This document shows, one piece after another, positions 42,488-53,608 of a stretch of 64,000 nucleotides of DNA. The position numbers were made by a program, and so were the translations under genes. The stretch comes from Knufia peltigerae (Eukaryota; Ascomycota; Eurotiomycetes; Chaetothyriales; Trichomeriaceae): assembly GCA_030247855.1 (NCBI GenBank), contig JAPDRN010000003.1, forward strand, positions 620,001-684,000, given 5' to 3'. Position 1 is the stretch's first letter. Every line of letters starts with the position of its first letter. The notes under the pieces were generated by a model. The model was not told where the DNA came from. It searched no databases and was given only the letters and a program-made list of their open reading frames with translations.

Positions 42488-42999
42488 GTTTGCTGTAGTT
42501 TGTGTCCTCAATTCCTTGTATCGGCATCATTTTGCCTCGACCAGTCCTTTGAGGACCATTTTATCGCCTCGGAACGTACCAAGGAATAATCTACTCTGCC
42601 GAGGACCATCGTATCGTTTTCGTTTCCGGGCGTAACCATGAATTTCTTGCCATCCCTACCGCATCGGGTGCGAGACTTGACCGTGTCTGATGCGGAGCCG
42701 ACATCAAGACCCACCTTGAGAGAGAGAGCCGGAGACGAGGTTTTGACATCTGATTGGTCGAGGTCGAACTCGTCACTCCTTGACTCTCGTGCCTTGCGCT
42801 GGCCCAAGGATGTTGTGCCTGGACGACAGTGCTATATAGCTCATCGAAAGCTCGGTTATTGGAAATCCCCGAGCAGGAGTCTAGCGAGCCCGTTACGAGA
42901 CATTGTCGATTTTGACTACTATTACCTTTTCGTGGGAGGTTAGAATTGTTTTATCAAAGCCATTCAGTTCCACGTTGGACCATTGAATCGAGTAAGAAG
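42488..42999. promoter_or_regulatory. Divergent MFE-2/thiolase promoter with CGGAGCCG
   Basis: CGGAGCCG at 42693-42700 (within TGCGGAGCCGA) lies 206 nt from the MFE-2 start and 300 nt from the thiolase start. The octamer is an inverted repeat CGG-N2-CCG, a typical arrangement for Zn2Cys6 dimers. It recurs in most other region B promoters. No gene is seen in the spacer. Confidence 0.65.
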
Positions 43000-44448
43000 A
43001 TGAAGCAACAAATTCGGGCTCCCTCCTACGTTCTGGGCGTCGGCTTGACCAAGTTCCTCAAACCACGCGGACAAGTCGAGTACACTGAACTGGGCTTCGA
43101 AGCGGGTATCAAGGCTCTCCTCGACGCGCACATCACCTACGACGATGTCGAAATGGGCATCGCCAGCTACTGCTATGGCGACAGCGTCAGCGGCCAGAGG
43201 GTCTTTTATCAGTTCGGTATGACCGAGATCCCGATCATCAACGTCAACAACAACTGCGCCAGTGCGTCCACCGGCATCGCCATGGCTCGGGACGCCATCT
43301 CGCGCGGCGGCGCCGACTGCATCATGGTCGTCGGCTTCGAGAAGATGAAACCTGGCAGTCTTGAACGGAATTTCACCGACAGAGCAGACCCTGTCGGACG
43401 GTTCATGGATATGAATTATAAGAGCTGGGGCAAGGGAGAAGCCTCCGGGGCTGTGCAACTATTTGCCAACACCGCGAAAGAGTATATGAATAAGTACGTA
43501 TGGCCTTTACCCTCTCTTGTCTCGGGAGAAAATTTGAAAACTCATGACTTTTCCGGCCTCGCTTTCAGACATGGTGCAACCGCACAGGACTTTGCAGAGA
43601 TAGCACGGATCAACCACGCTCACTCCAAGAAGAACCCCTATGCTCAGTTTCAAAAGGAGTTTTCTCTAGAACAGATCATGTCGGGCCCCATGATCCAGGA
43701 GCCCTTAACCATGTCCCAGTGCTGTCCGACGAGTGACGGGGGTGCGGCGGCGATTATCGTTTCCGAAGACTTTCTGAACGCACGACCTCACCTCCGGAGT
43801 CAAGCCATCCTCATCGCTGGTCAGTCTTTCGTCACCGATTCTCCGTCCGCATTCGACGGATCGGCTGCCTCGTTGGTCGGCGCTGGCCTCGCCAGGACCG
43901 CCGTCAAGGAAGCCTTGAAACAGGCAAACGCCTCGATCGCGGACATCAAAGTAGTGGAACTTCACGACTGCTTCTCCTCGGCCGAGATGATGGCATTGGA
44001 CGCCCTGGGTCTATCGGAGCCTGGCAAGGCCCACGAGCTCGTCCGCAACAAGGACATCACCTTTGGGGGTAGGTACGTCGTCAATCCGTCAGGCGGACTC
44101 TTGTCCAAGGGCCACCCCCTCGGCGCGACGGGAATCGCCCAATGTGCCGAGCTGGTGTGGCAACTCCGTGGCTGGGCCACGAATAGACTGGTCCCAGGTA
44201 TCGACGTTGCACTCGCCCACAACGCCGGGTTGGGCAGCGCAGGCGTCGTGACTATCTACAAGCGCGTGGACGGCCAGAAGAATCGCCCCGTGGACGATGA
44301 AGAGGTCGCGAAGATCACGGGTCTGGGTTATAATCCCGCAGTACAGGCGAAGGGTTTTACCAGGGCACAAGCAGATAGCGCCCGGTCCAAACGACGCAGT
44401 GAATGGGCTCTCGAAGGGACATTGGATAAAGTGCAGTCGAAGTTTTAG
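43000..44448 (+). CDS. SCP2/lipid-transfer-type thiolase (3-ketoacyl-CoA thiolase, SCPx group)
   Basis: Two exons, 43000-43493 and 43569-44448, give 457 aa. The 75-nt intron has GT/AG ends, contains no stop and is a multiple of three, so an unspliced message would encode 25 extra residues. The thiolase nucleophile is Cys 86 in NVNNNCASAS; later motifs are HDCFSSAEMMALDALGL and SKGHPLGATG. The thiolase domain alone is present, without the C-terminal sterol-carrier domain. SCPx thiolases cleave 3-ketoacyl-CoA with 2-methyl branches as well as straight chains. The C-terminus is QSKF, a poor PTS1 variant. It is divergent from MFE-2 under a shared CGGAGCCG site, so the two probably form successive beta-oxidation steps. 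Confidence 0.88.
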   Translation: MKQQIRAPSYVLGVGLTKFLKPRGQVEYTELGFEAGIKALLDAHITYDDVEMGIASYCYGDSVSGQRVFYQFGMTEIPIINVNNNCASASTGIAMARDAISRGGADCIMVVGFEKMKPGSLERNFTDRADPVGRFMDMNYKSWGKGEASGAVQLFANTAKEYMNKYVWPLPSLVSGENLKTHDFSGLAFRHGATAQDFAEIARINHAHSKKNPYAQFQKEFSLEQIMSGPMIQEPLTMSQCCPTSDGGAAAIIVSEDFLNARPHLRSQAILIAGQSFVTDSPSAFDGSAASLVGAGLARTAVKEALKQANASIADIKVVELHDCFSSAEMMALDALGLSEPGKAHELVRNKDITFGGRYVVNPSGGLLSKGHPLGATGIAQCAELVWQLRGWATNRLVPGIDVALAHNAGLGSAGVVTIYKRVDGQKNRPVDDEEVAKITGLGYNPAVQAKGFTRAQADSARSKRRSEWALEGTLDKVQSKF

Positions 44449-44579
44449 TGGAAATACGCACAGACGAGACCGATAGAAAATAACCTTCTACTCGAGAATG
44501 TAGAATTAGCCCAAGTATTAGCAGTCTGTCACTTGGCACATAGGTCTGAAGTTTTGATCTCCCCAAACCAGTCACACAT

Positions 44580-46620
44580 TCACAAGTGAGCATGTACATC
44601 AGGACCAAGCTTTGCAAATGCTCCCTGGTACCCATCTTCCTTGATAAGCTCAGCAGCCCGTTCTGCAACAGCATATACACTGGCCAAAAGATTGGCGCTG
44701 ATATTGTTGGGAAAGACACTGGCGTCAACAACTCGCAGGCCTTTGACGCCCTTGACCCGCAGATGACCGTCAACCACCTCCGAGATCGCGCAAGTACCCA
44801 TACCATGGTATTCACCGATACAATTCTCTCTTACAAATCTTTGGAGTGATTCGTCTTCGAGGCCGTTGTTCACGTCGGGCGAGACGCGCCGAGCAATTTT
44901 CCCGTTGTCAACCAGTGAATCGATTGCCTTGCCCGCGAACTTGACCGAAGCCGCGAGAGCTTTAACGTCTGCTGGGTGGCTTAGATCTAGAGAAGAATGT
45001 AGGTTAGCTATCAAGGTACGGCGTGTTTTACCAGGTATGTAGACCAATACTCACATCCAGGGTCAATTTGAGGGTATCTTTGAGGGTCCGAGGTCGTAAT
45101 GTGCACAGTGCCACGGGACGCTGGATATTGAAGGCAGACAGCAAGGGCGACACGATCATTGTCTTCAGCATGGAATTTGCCATAGAGCTTGGACTGGTCG
45201 CTAGTTCCCTCCTCAAATTTCATCTGTGTAGGAATAACAAGGTACTGCACATTTGCAGAGGTTGGACTCTTGAGCTGCTCGATGACTTGGGTCAACTGTT
45301 TCTTGTGAAATTCGGTATTGGTTTTGGTTCGTTCGATTTGCCTTATCATCTCTTCGAGTTCAGCATCTTCGACCAGAGCTTGCAAGGGCAAGAATCCCAT
45401 TGTTCCCGGCGCATATGCTAGTGGGCCTTCCCGAGTAGTCATGTATTGTTTTTGGAACGCCTCAAAGTCTGGCGAAGTAGGAAGTGAGTCCAGGGAGAAA
45501 TCGCCTTTCTTGAGTTCTAGGCCAACTGCACTGATAATATGGTCTTGGAAATTGGTACCGACTGCAGGATTTGGTACAAGACATTCAACTCCTGCTGCTC
45601 GAAGAATAGCGGGATCTCCGATGCCAGATAGTTCTAGCAGCTGAGGGGATCCAATAACTCCACAAGAGGCGATAACCTCTCTTCGAGTGCGAACTGAATG
45701 TTCTTGTCCCTTGTGGAGCACTTTCACACCTACAGCCACGTTATTGTCCAGAATGATCTTTGACACGGTGGTCTCACACAGGACCTTCAGGTTGGCTCGC
45801 TCCATTGAGGGTGCCAGGTATGCACTTCCAGCGTAGCTTCTGGTCCCCTTGTTCTGTTTGCGATCTATCACACTTAGAGAAGTGAAAAATCCCACATGAT
45901 CACCAGACCATGGATCCAAGGGCCTGGTGCTTCTTCCGCTGGTGCTTTTAAACGCTTCTAGAATCTCGTTGTCGATTCGAAGTCCCCAGTCATTGAAGCT
46001 CGTGTGGATGGGCCCGGTGGTACCATGATATTGTGAAGAGACCGATCTTGCGTCCTCCTCATTCGCAGGAGCCTCTAGCTGTTCTGACTTTTTGAAGCAG
46101 GGTAAGAGTTTCGAGAAAGCCCATTCAGGAGCATCGAAAGCTGCCCAGTCATCGTAATCAGACTTATGACCTAGAAAGCGTCAATACTCATGCGAGCCAC
46201 TCCGACGTGTGTGGGTGATATTTATGATGCTAACCTCGTACGTAGACCATGAAGTTGATTGAGCTCGAGCCTCCGAGCCCTTTTCCTCGTGGCATCGAAT
46301 GGACTTGGTGGTGACAGCCATGCTGTTGTGGTCGTCAGTAAGACAATATATGTTTCCTATGCTGTGACTGCCGTTACCTGAGGGCTTGTCGTGTACATCC
46401 AGTCATAATCAGGGTTCGATATGAGGGTAGGAAACAACAATGGAGTTAGGACATTGGGGTCATCGAGAGTGTTCTTTCCAGCTTCGATGACTCCCACTGT
46501 AATGTCGGACTGCTCGCTCAATCGGGCAGCGAGAACCAAGCCAGCAGTCCCGCCTCCACAGATAAGGTAGTCATAGGTATGGCGGACAAACTCGTCAGCA
46601 GTGCAAACGCTCCCCGCCAT
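44580..46620 (-). CDS. GMC-family FAD oxidoreductase (alcohol oxidase/dehydrogenase) with AHL tail
   Basis: Four exons, 46620-46378, 46322-46235, 46170-45055 and 44986-44580, close in frame (617 aa). FAD-binding CGGGTAGLVLAARL is near residue 22, the first GMC signature is GKGLGGSSSINFMVYVRG, the second signature region reads ASCGVIGSPQLLELSGIG, and the catalytic His is in EYHGMGTC with a partner Asn in PNNISANLLA. GMC enzymes oxidise primary alcohols and other substrates. The C-terminal AHL fits the PTS1 consensus, as in peroxisomal alcohol oxidases. It is divergent from an aldehyde dehydrogenase across two CGGAGCCG sites, so alcohol to aldehyde to acid is the likely joint task (inference). 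Confidence 0.88.
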
Positions 46621-47180
46621 GGTGGCCGTGTTGTCTCAATGTAACAATTGCAGACAGACGTCTTAGGTTTGAGAGAGAGCCGCATCCTCCTTCTCGAACT
46701 CACATACTTTTATACCCCAGACATACACTCCATGAGGCGCTAGCCCGGGGTCAGAGATGAGGGAGGACAGGGAGACGAAAAGCAGTCCCATTGGCAGTAG
46801 CGAGGCCTTCTCTAGGTGACTGGCCTGAAATCTCACTGATTTCACCATTGCGGCTCTAGCAATGCAACTCTTACACAGCGCATATGCTGAAATCTCACGG
46901 CTCCGTTGCTAAACGAATACGCTTGATACTGAAAATAGCTGAATTGTAGTCGTCAAAATCTTTCTGTTGTCAAATCCCCCACAATCCTCCCGCCTGAAAT
47001 GCGGCTCCTGCGGAGCCGAAAGGATGGAGAAAACGCTTCCCCAGAAGCAGATACCAGGTACCCCGTGCGGAGGAAAAGAGATACTGTCCTATTAAAAGCA
47101 TGATAATATAGTCTTTGGTAAGTTATCTGGCCATAGTAAGCATTTTAGACCAGCCAGTCAAGGTGTAGACAGGTCGCGCA
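46621..47180. promoter_or_regulatory. Divergent GMC/aldehyde dehydrogenase promoter with two CGGAGCCG sites
   Basis: CGGCTCCG lies at 46898-46905, and CGGAGCCG at 47011-47018. The latter is half of a larger inverted repeat, CGGCTCC-TGC-GGAGCCG (47002-47018). They lie 280 nt and 390 nt from the GMC start and 275 nt and 160 nt from the dehydrogenase start. No gene is seen. Confidence 0.7.
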
Positions 47181-48800
47181 ATGGATTCCCCGAAGCTGAA
47201 GAACAAACTGTTCATCAATAATGAAGTGAGTCTCACATCTTGAAGGAGCTAGAATGCATCATACATTACACTTTCCGGAGTGTCACTGACTATCAAGTAG
47301 TACATCCCCCCAAAGTCAGGTCACTTTCTGACACTTCGAAACCCTCGAGACGACAGTATCCTGTCTGAACAAATTCCCATTGCAGGCAAGGAAGACGTCG
47401 ACAATGCGGTGGTGGTAGCACAAACGGCCTTCAAGACCACTTGGGGTCGTCTTCCTGGTGTTGAGCGAGCTAAAGTCCTCCTCAAGTTTGCTGATATTCT
47501 TGAGGAAAATATCCCTCTCCTTGCTCGACTGGAAATGCTTGCGATGGGTCAACCGATTGGCGTGGCCATGGAGCTTGCCAAGTTAGGGCCTCCTGTCTTT
47601 CGCTATTACGCCGGGTATTGCGACAAGATCTATGGCCAAATGCTTCCGGAAGATGGCAACGGTGAATATAGTCTGGTGCAGTATCAACCGATGGGTGTTT
47701 GCGCCGGTATTGCAGCCTGGAATGCGACAATGATCTTCTTCGCACATAAGGTGGCTCCTGCTCTAGCCGCGGGAAATACCTTCATCTTCAAACCATCAGA
47801 GAAATCGCCGTTAGCATCTTTGGCTTTGGGAGATCTCATTAAATCTGCGGGATTTCCACCAGGAACCATTAATATCATCACCGGTGGCGGCGAGACGGGA
47901 GCTCTCCTTGCTTCGCATATGAACATCCGCAAAATAAGCTTCACAGGCTCTTCTGCAGCTGGGCGAAAGGTGCAACAAGCTGCGACGGCCAGCAATCTGA
48001 AAAGTGTGACGTTGGAGTTGGGTGGAAAATCTCCTTCCATCATCTTCGGTAGGTCTACCAAACGAAACCGCTTCGTCTTTGCCTTGACCTGAATCCCTTC
48101 TAACCATCATTTTTGACTAGACGACGCTGACATGGAGAATGCTGTTCATCATTCTTCGGCAAGTTTTTTGCTCAACTCCGGGCAGGTATGCGTTGCGGCT
48201 TCTCGACTGTTGGTCCATCGGAAAATTGCCGAATCATTTATGGATCAGCTCAAAGCTCGCTTTGAAGAGTTAGCTGGTGCGATGGGCGACCCTGAGTCCC
48301 CAGAGTCATACCTGGGTCCCTTGGCTGATAGGGCGCAAACAGAGAGAGTGCTCGGGTACTTCGAACAGGCTCGAAAAGATGGTGTGCGATTTATGACCGG
48401 CGGATGCAAACACGAAAGGGGTGGGAACTATATTCAGCCTACCATCATGGTCGACGGATCTCCGGATTCGGTCACCTGGACCGAAGAAATTTTTGGTCCT
48501 GCACTATCGATCCGGATATTCGACACTGAAGATGAAGCCATTCAGCTGGCTAATGACACCTCTTACGGTCTGTCGGCGTGCGTGTACACGAGTGACATCG
48601 CACGTGCTTTGAGAGTGACCTCCTTGATAGAAGCTGGGAACATCGCCGTTAACTCCAATTATCTTCCCGGGCATACTGTTCCGTTCGGCGGCTGGAAAGA
48701 GAGCGGTAATGGTAGTCGAGAAGCAGGCCTAGCAGGTTTGAAGAGTTTTATGGAGACCAAATCTGTGCTCATAAACATGAAAGTCGGACCTAGGCTCTAG
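47181..48800 (+). CDS. NAD(P)-dependent aldehyde dehydrogenase
   Basis: Three exons, 47181-47225, 47301-48048 and 48121-48800, close in frame (490 aa), the normal ALDH length. The oxyanion Asn is in AAWNATMI, the cofactor motif is FTGSSAAG, the general base Glu is in LELGGKSP and the nucleophile Cys is in NSGQVCVAASR. EIFGPALSIRIF and PFGGWKESGNGSREAG close the fold. It should oxidise an aldehyde to the carboxylic acid that the acyl-CoA ligase in this region can activate. The C-terminus GPRL is a marginal PTS1-like end. It shares two CGGAGCCG sites with the divergent GMC oxidase. Confidence 0.9.
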
Positions 48801-49422
48801 AAAGCGGAGAGAGGGTAGTCCATCTATTAGAACGGCAACAGACAGCTTGTTAATTACACGAAGTAAGAGATAATTTGCGAGGTGGCTGTTCCTCCCTGAT
48901 GCTCGTAGCTGGTTGGGGGGGTATTTGGTAGCAAATATCGAGTCTTGGGGAAAGTCGAGATACAAATGAAATATATATGTCCTCGGAAAGTTCTCCATGT
49001 CTGTAGTGTTACGTACCCCGTGAACGGCAGTGGTAGAATATGTACTCCACAAGAGCGGGTACAAAGTAGTGGGGAAGCCCTCGTAAGCCTTGCCCTGGTT
49101 AAGCGAGCATATTGTTAGTCCGAGAGCTATAAGACCTTAGCTGGGATCCTTGTCGTCTTCTTGGAGGCCTGAAGACTTACATATTTAATTCACACCACGT
49201 TGATCTCACGCCATCATCGCCATTGTGGTTACCGTCCCCCATTTTCCTCTATTTTATCTCAAAACTTCTTCCTGCCGGCTCACCTTGTGGAGTTTTAGTA
49301 CTTGATATCCGAATGCCGAACAGAATATAACCGAAGTCCTTCGCACGTAACAACCTCCACCATCGCTTCGCGGAATCTTATGACCTTCTTTTTCAATTCT
49401 TACATGCAGTTCACTTGCCTAG
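48801..49422. other. Promoter region of the second Zn2Cys6 regulator
   Basis: The 622 nt hold the 3' flank of the aldehyde dehydrogenase and the regulator promoter. No exact CGGAGCCG or TTCGSCGAA copy is present, so this regulator shows no sign of autoregulation through the region B motif. No gene is seen. Confidence 0.5.
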
Positions 49423-51801
49423 ATGCCAAGTCGGTTTCTGGACATACAAAGCGCAATGACAGACCTCGCAGGCGTCAAATTTGTTGCTGACCGGCCACGT
49501 CGTCAGAACAGATCTTGCGATCAGTGTCGAAGCTCTAAGCGTCGCTGTCTGGTTACTTCTCCAGCAAGTGAGAATGCACCAGCAATTTGCGCTAACTGTG
49601 CCCGCCTGGGCCACGACTGCACTTTCAAATTTGCCCAAGCGCAATCGAACAGATCATCAAGACGGTCGAAGACACAAAAGCCCGGCGCTGCTGATACAGA
49701 CTGGTTCTTGGGCGCGAGCCTCGACGGTGACACTGTTGTTCCAACGACCATGATGGAATTGGGAAATGACCTTCCAGGAACATGGCCAGAGGTCTCACCC
49801 CCGAATGGATTGGACTTCTTCTTGAGTGAATTCTGCCTGACTCCGGGGCCGCTTGACATTGGCCTTCCGCAGACTCCCAAGCCGAATCAGGCCTCCCAGC
49901 TTGAAGGGCAGAACAACTTAGACCAACATCCCTTCACGGGTGGTCGCATTCAGAACGATATCAACACCCCTCTATGCGATGCGTTCAACAAGCCACTACA
50001 TCTACTCAATTCTTCTTTGACGGGCAAGATCATTGAGGAAAATCTAGCACAAATTTACAATGTCATCGTCTCAGGCAATGCTTTGAGATGGCTACCAAGC
50101 ATTGTCCCGGGAAAACAGAAGCACGTGGCCTGTGAAAATGACTCTTGGTTGATTACCGCTCCAGATGCGCCACCACTGAGCAACTTCGTCGAAGGGTTGA
50201 TCGATCCCCAGTCCCTACCGAAGCCGCCCTCTGCCGGCCACTTGTTGCAACAGTCAAGTACTGTTCCACATATGAAGACTTTTGAGGATGGAATGACTCT
50301 CCTTGGTGCGGTACGTTTCTTGGATCATTTCGGTGGACTATATGGAAATCACCTTGGTCGTTTTGCGAGAAAGGCTTCAGACTCAGCGTTGAAGGAAGTC
50401 CTCAAAGCCTACTCCATGCAATGGCTTCCAGCCCGGGATGGCACCCTTACAGGAACGACGTCATCCCATACACATTTGGCGGATGCCAGGATTTCAACCA
50501 CATCCTCAATCTCTAGTCTCTATCACGAAACGTGGGTCCACGCCAGAGACTCTTTGAATAGTGCACGGAATGTTCGGAGTTTTCGAGTCTTTTATGCAAT
50601 ACTCATTTTTGAAGCGGCGACGGCTCCAGAAGAGTCGCACGACTGGTATTTCCAGATATCATCATTTCTCGACGATGCCTTTGATATCCTTCGGGCCCTC
50701 GGCCCTCTCGTCAGACGACATATCAAAGCTTTAGGGCCGTCTTCGCTGTACAGCTCAGCTTTGGAGAAAAGCCTTAAATTCATGGAACATTTTGGATACC
50801 TTCGGGATACCGTGAGTTCGCTTGTGGGCGACCGTCGCTGCAAATTACCCGATGACTTCATCTCACGTGAGTGTGCACCTCTTGATACTGCCAGGACTGC
50901 TTCGGCTGACCATACAACAGAAATGCCGTCTACCGCATTGGGTGAGGCCGAATGTTCAACAGCAGCAGACGTGGTTCGTAAATTCAACCGTCAACATCTT
51001 TACGAACTTCTGTCCACATTGAGACAATTTCTTCGCGTGAAGACGGCACTCGTCGATGTCGGGCAGACAGTCTGTGGACACCCTGAAGAACGACCACAGA
51101 TGCTCGTGCAGGTAGTCGAAGCCATGGAGAATATGGAAAAGATCATGAATCCTCTAATTGGTATATCTGTGGAAAACTTCAATGCACTCCAGGCAGAATC
51201 CAAGGTCCAGCTTCGTAAGTCTCCGCAGTGTATCTCGAGATGGGTAGATGCTGACCAGCCTTGGTGCTAAATAGTCACTTTGAGTGCCTTACGGAGCCTT
51301 GGGCTCTCAAGACTGGCGAAAATTCCAGCAACAACGTCCGAGGGCGGCGCAGACGTCACTTCAATTGAAATTGAATGGTCCTCCAAACTGTACTCCTACC
51401 AACAGGATGCAGCGTCAGATTTGAGCCAACTCATGCGACAAGTCCAAGCTCAGCCGTCGTTAGAGATGTTCAACTTATACCATGGCCTCAGTGCAGACAT
51501 TCCCCTTACTGGCTATCACATCACCACTGAATTGATGGTGATATCTCTTCAGCAAGCGATTGAGCAACTGATTAATCTTCACGAAACTTCGGCCCACAAA
51601 TCGTGGCGACCGGAAGGTTTTAGCCTTAACCTCACCGAGGAAGACAGATGGGGAGACTGTATTGACTACCTAATGAAGGGGCTGCTGCTTCTAGATGTAA
51701 CAGTTGGCGGATCTTGGTCTGTTCAGTGTGCCTCCCAGAAACTAATAACATCCTACGGTGACATCTTATCCGATTGCTGGTCGACAGATTTTGAGACATG
51801 A
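49423..51801 (+). CDS. Zn2Cys6 transcription factor (region B regulator candidate)
   Basis: Two exons, 49423-51214 and 51275-51801, close in frame (772 aa). The zinc cluster is CDQCRSSKRRC then CANCARLGHDC, with 13 residues between the third and fourth cysteines; the preceding PRRQNRS is basic. The rest is mostly helical with an acidic/Pro-rich linker; a clear fungal middle homology region is less obvious than in the region A regulator. The AflR-like order of zinc cluster, long linker and helical C-terminus is common among pathway-specific factors. It lies at the centre of the genes whose promoters carry CGGAGCCG, a CGG-N2-CCG inverted repeat suited to such proteins, so it is the natural candidate for binding them (inference). 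A second in-frame ATG lies at 49459. Confidence 0.85.
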
Positions 51802-51904
51802 AGAAACTGTTACCGAACTTTCTGGAGTGGGGGTCTCAAGCGTGTAGGAGCCTTTCTATTACAGTCGGACTGAAAAACTACGTCTTGGTCTTATCTATCC
51901 CCCT

Positions 51905-53129
51905 TTACAGTTTCCCTTTACGCCTTGAAACCCATGTCTGTACCTTTTCACCTGAAAGAAGAAAGTCTGGGTACGCAAAATCTTCTGCAGTATTTGCCGC
52001 TGCCGTGTGCCATGCACCTCCATCAACTTGTCGGGAGAATCATGGTTAGCCAGATAAAATCTCTAATACCCAACGGGAAAGCAGGTCTCGACTCACCAAC
52101 CAATGTCTCCCCGTTGACATAGTTCCCAGCATCAGAAAATAGGTAAATGGTGGCATCTGCAATGTCCTTGACATGCCCAAGTCGACCGCTTGGGACATCT
52201 CTGCCATTGTAGCCCTGGGTGCTGTCACTGATCAACCTGGCTATCCCCTCAGTACCGAGAATAGCGCCTGGCGCAAGCACGTTTGATGTGATCCCACGAG
52301 GCCCATATTCAATGGCAGCTTGAACGGACAAGGCGTCTACTCCGGCTTTGGCAACCACCGCGTGGGTCATCAACTGGTTCCCCGTATATCCAAGCGTGGC
52401 GCTGATGAATATGATGCGTCCACCTGTACCGGAAGCCGTACCTGTATGCAGCAAAACGCTTCAGTGCCCAAGACTTGTGTACCTCGAGAACATTGGATTG
52501 ACTCACTCTGTTTTCCATCACTCTTGTATTTTTGTGCGGATTTGGTCAACTCTGGTAGTGTGGCCTTGAGGGTGTTCCATGAACCAATGAGATCGATGTC
52601 AATTACCGATTTGAATGCGTTATAAGAGATTTGCTCGATGGGTGCCAGAAAGTTTCCTGCTGCTCCAGCTCTGCGGACGGATATGGTCAGTTCAGGATTC
52701 CGTCAAGATGGGCCAATTGCTCATCACTCTTCACCAGCACATACATCACGAAATCAATACTCCCGAGAGCTTGTACGCATCTTGCCACAGCCTTCTCTAG
52801 ATCCTGGGGCTTTCTCACATCCACGGCGCCAAATCCCAGGACTTTAGCCCCCGGTCGAGTAGTCGCCAGCTCAGCAGCCACCCGCTCTGTTTTGGCCACA
52901 TTTCGTCCTATGATGCAAGCATTGGCACCTAGCTGGACCAGTGCTCTCACCTGCACGCTGACAAGACTGCCAGCACCACCTGTCGCGAAAACGACTTTCC
53001 CATCTATTTCGGTCCGTAGATTGTTAGCAAGGAAGGACTTAACAATATATCAAACGGAGGAACAAGGTCATTACCAAACGATCCGTCCTTCCAGATGCTG
53101 CTTAAGACTTGTGCCCGTGGAGTAGCCAT
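51905..53129 (-). CDS. Peroxisomal 2,4-dienoyl-CoA reductase (SPS19/DECR2-like SDR)
   Basis: Five exons, 53129-53075, 53003-52745, 52670-52507, 52441-52097 and 52026-51905, close in frame (314 aa). VVFATGGAGSLVSVQV is the cofactor turn, IIGRN the NADP-binding end of beta-2, and AGAAGNFLAPIEQISYNAF with VIDIDLIGSWN is the signature that separates dienoyl-CoA reductases from other SDRs. The usual YxxxK is replaced by THAVVAKAG, as expected for this family. It should reduce 2,4-dienoyl-CoA to 3-enoyl-CoA with NADPH so that unsaturated chains can enter beta-oxidation. The C-terminus KGKL is PTS1-like. It is divergent from the acyl-CoA ligase, with CGGAGCCG between them. Confidence 0.87.
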
Positions 53130-53608
53130 GTTGAAGTTTCTGTAAAATTACGGCAAGGTTTCACAATGATGAGATGTCGAGATTTTAAGTCAAGTAGTCC
53201 GCTTGCAAGAACCGACTTCTCCAGTGACAGAACCACGCACGTTATGAAAAGACGGATCTCAGCAAGCCTTTCGGATAGACCGTGGAAGAGCGGAACCTTG
53301 GGTTTGCTTAACCTGGACTCGCCCGCACAGTCGGAGCCGCTCTGCTCTCCGCCCAGCACCTTGCCATATCCGGCCTACCAACTTCGCATACCAGGCCAGG
53401 TTGGGGTTCACATCGTTCCTTGCGGATGCTTATAGGCCGAGTCGCTACGATGGTCCAGGTGGCATTATAGGTAGACCGGGGATGGCACATCCAATACAGA
53501 CTGGGTCCTCACCACCATTGCAATATATAACGTATTTCCTTATCTCTGCTTGTGCATGACAGGAGAGCCCATTCCCAACCACAAATTGCACATCAGGATT
53601 TCAACATC
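53130..53608. promoter_or_regulatory. Divergent dienoyl-CoA reductase/acyl-CoA ligase promoter with CGGAGCCG
   Basis: CGGAGCCG at 53332-53339 lies 203 nt from the reductase start and 270 nt from the ligase start. No gene is seen in the 479 nt. Confidence 0.65.
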
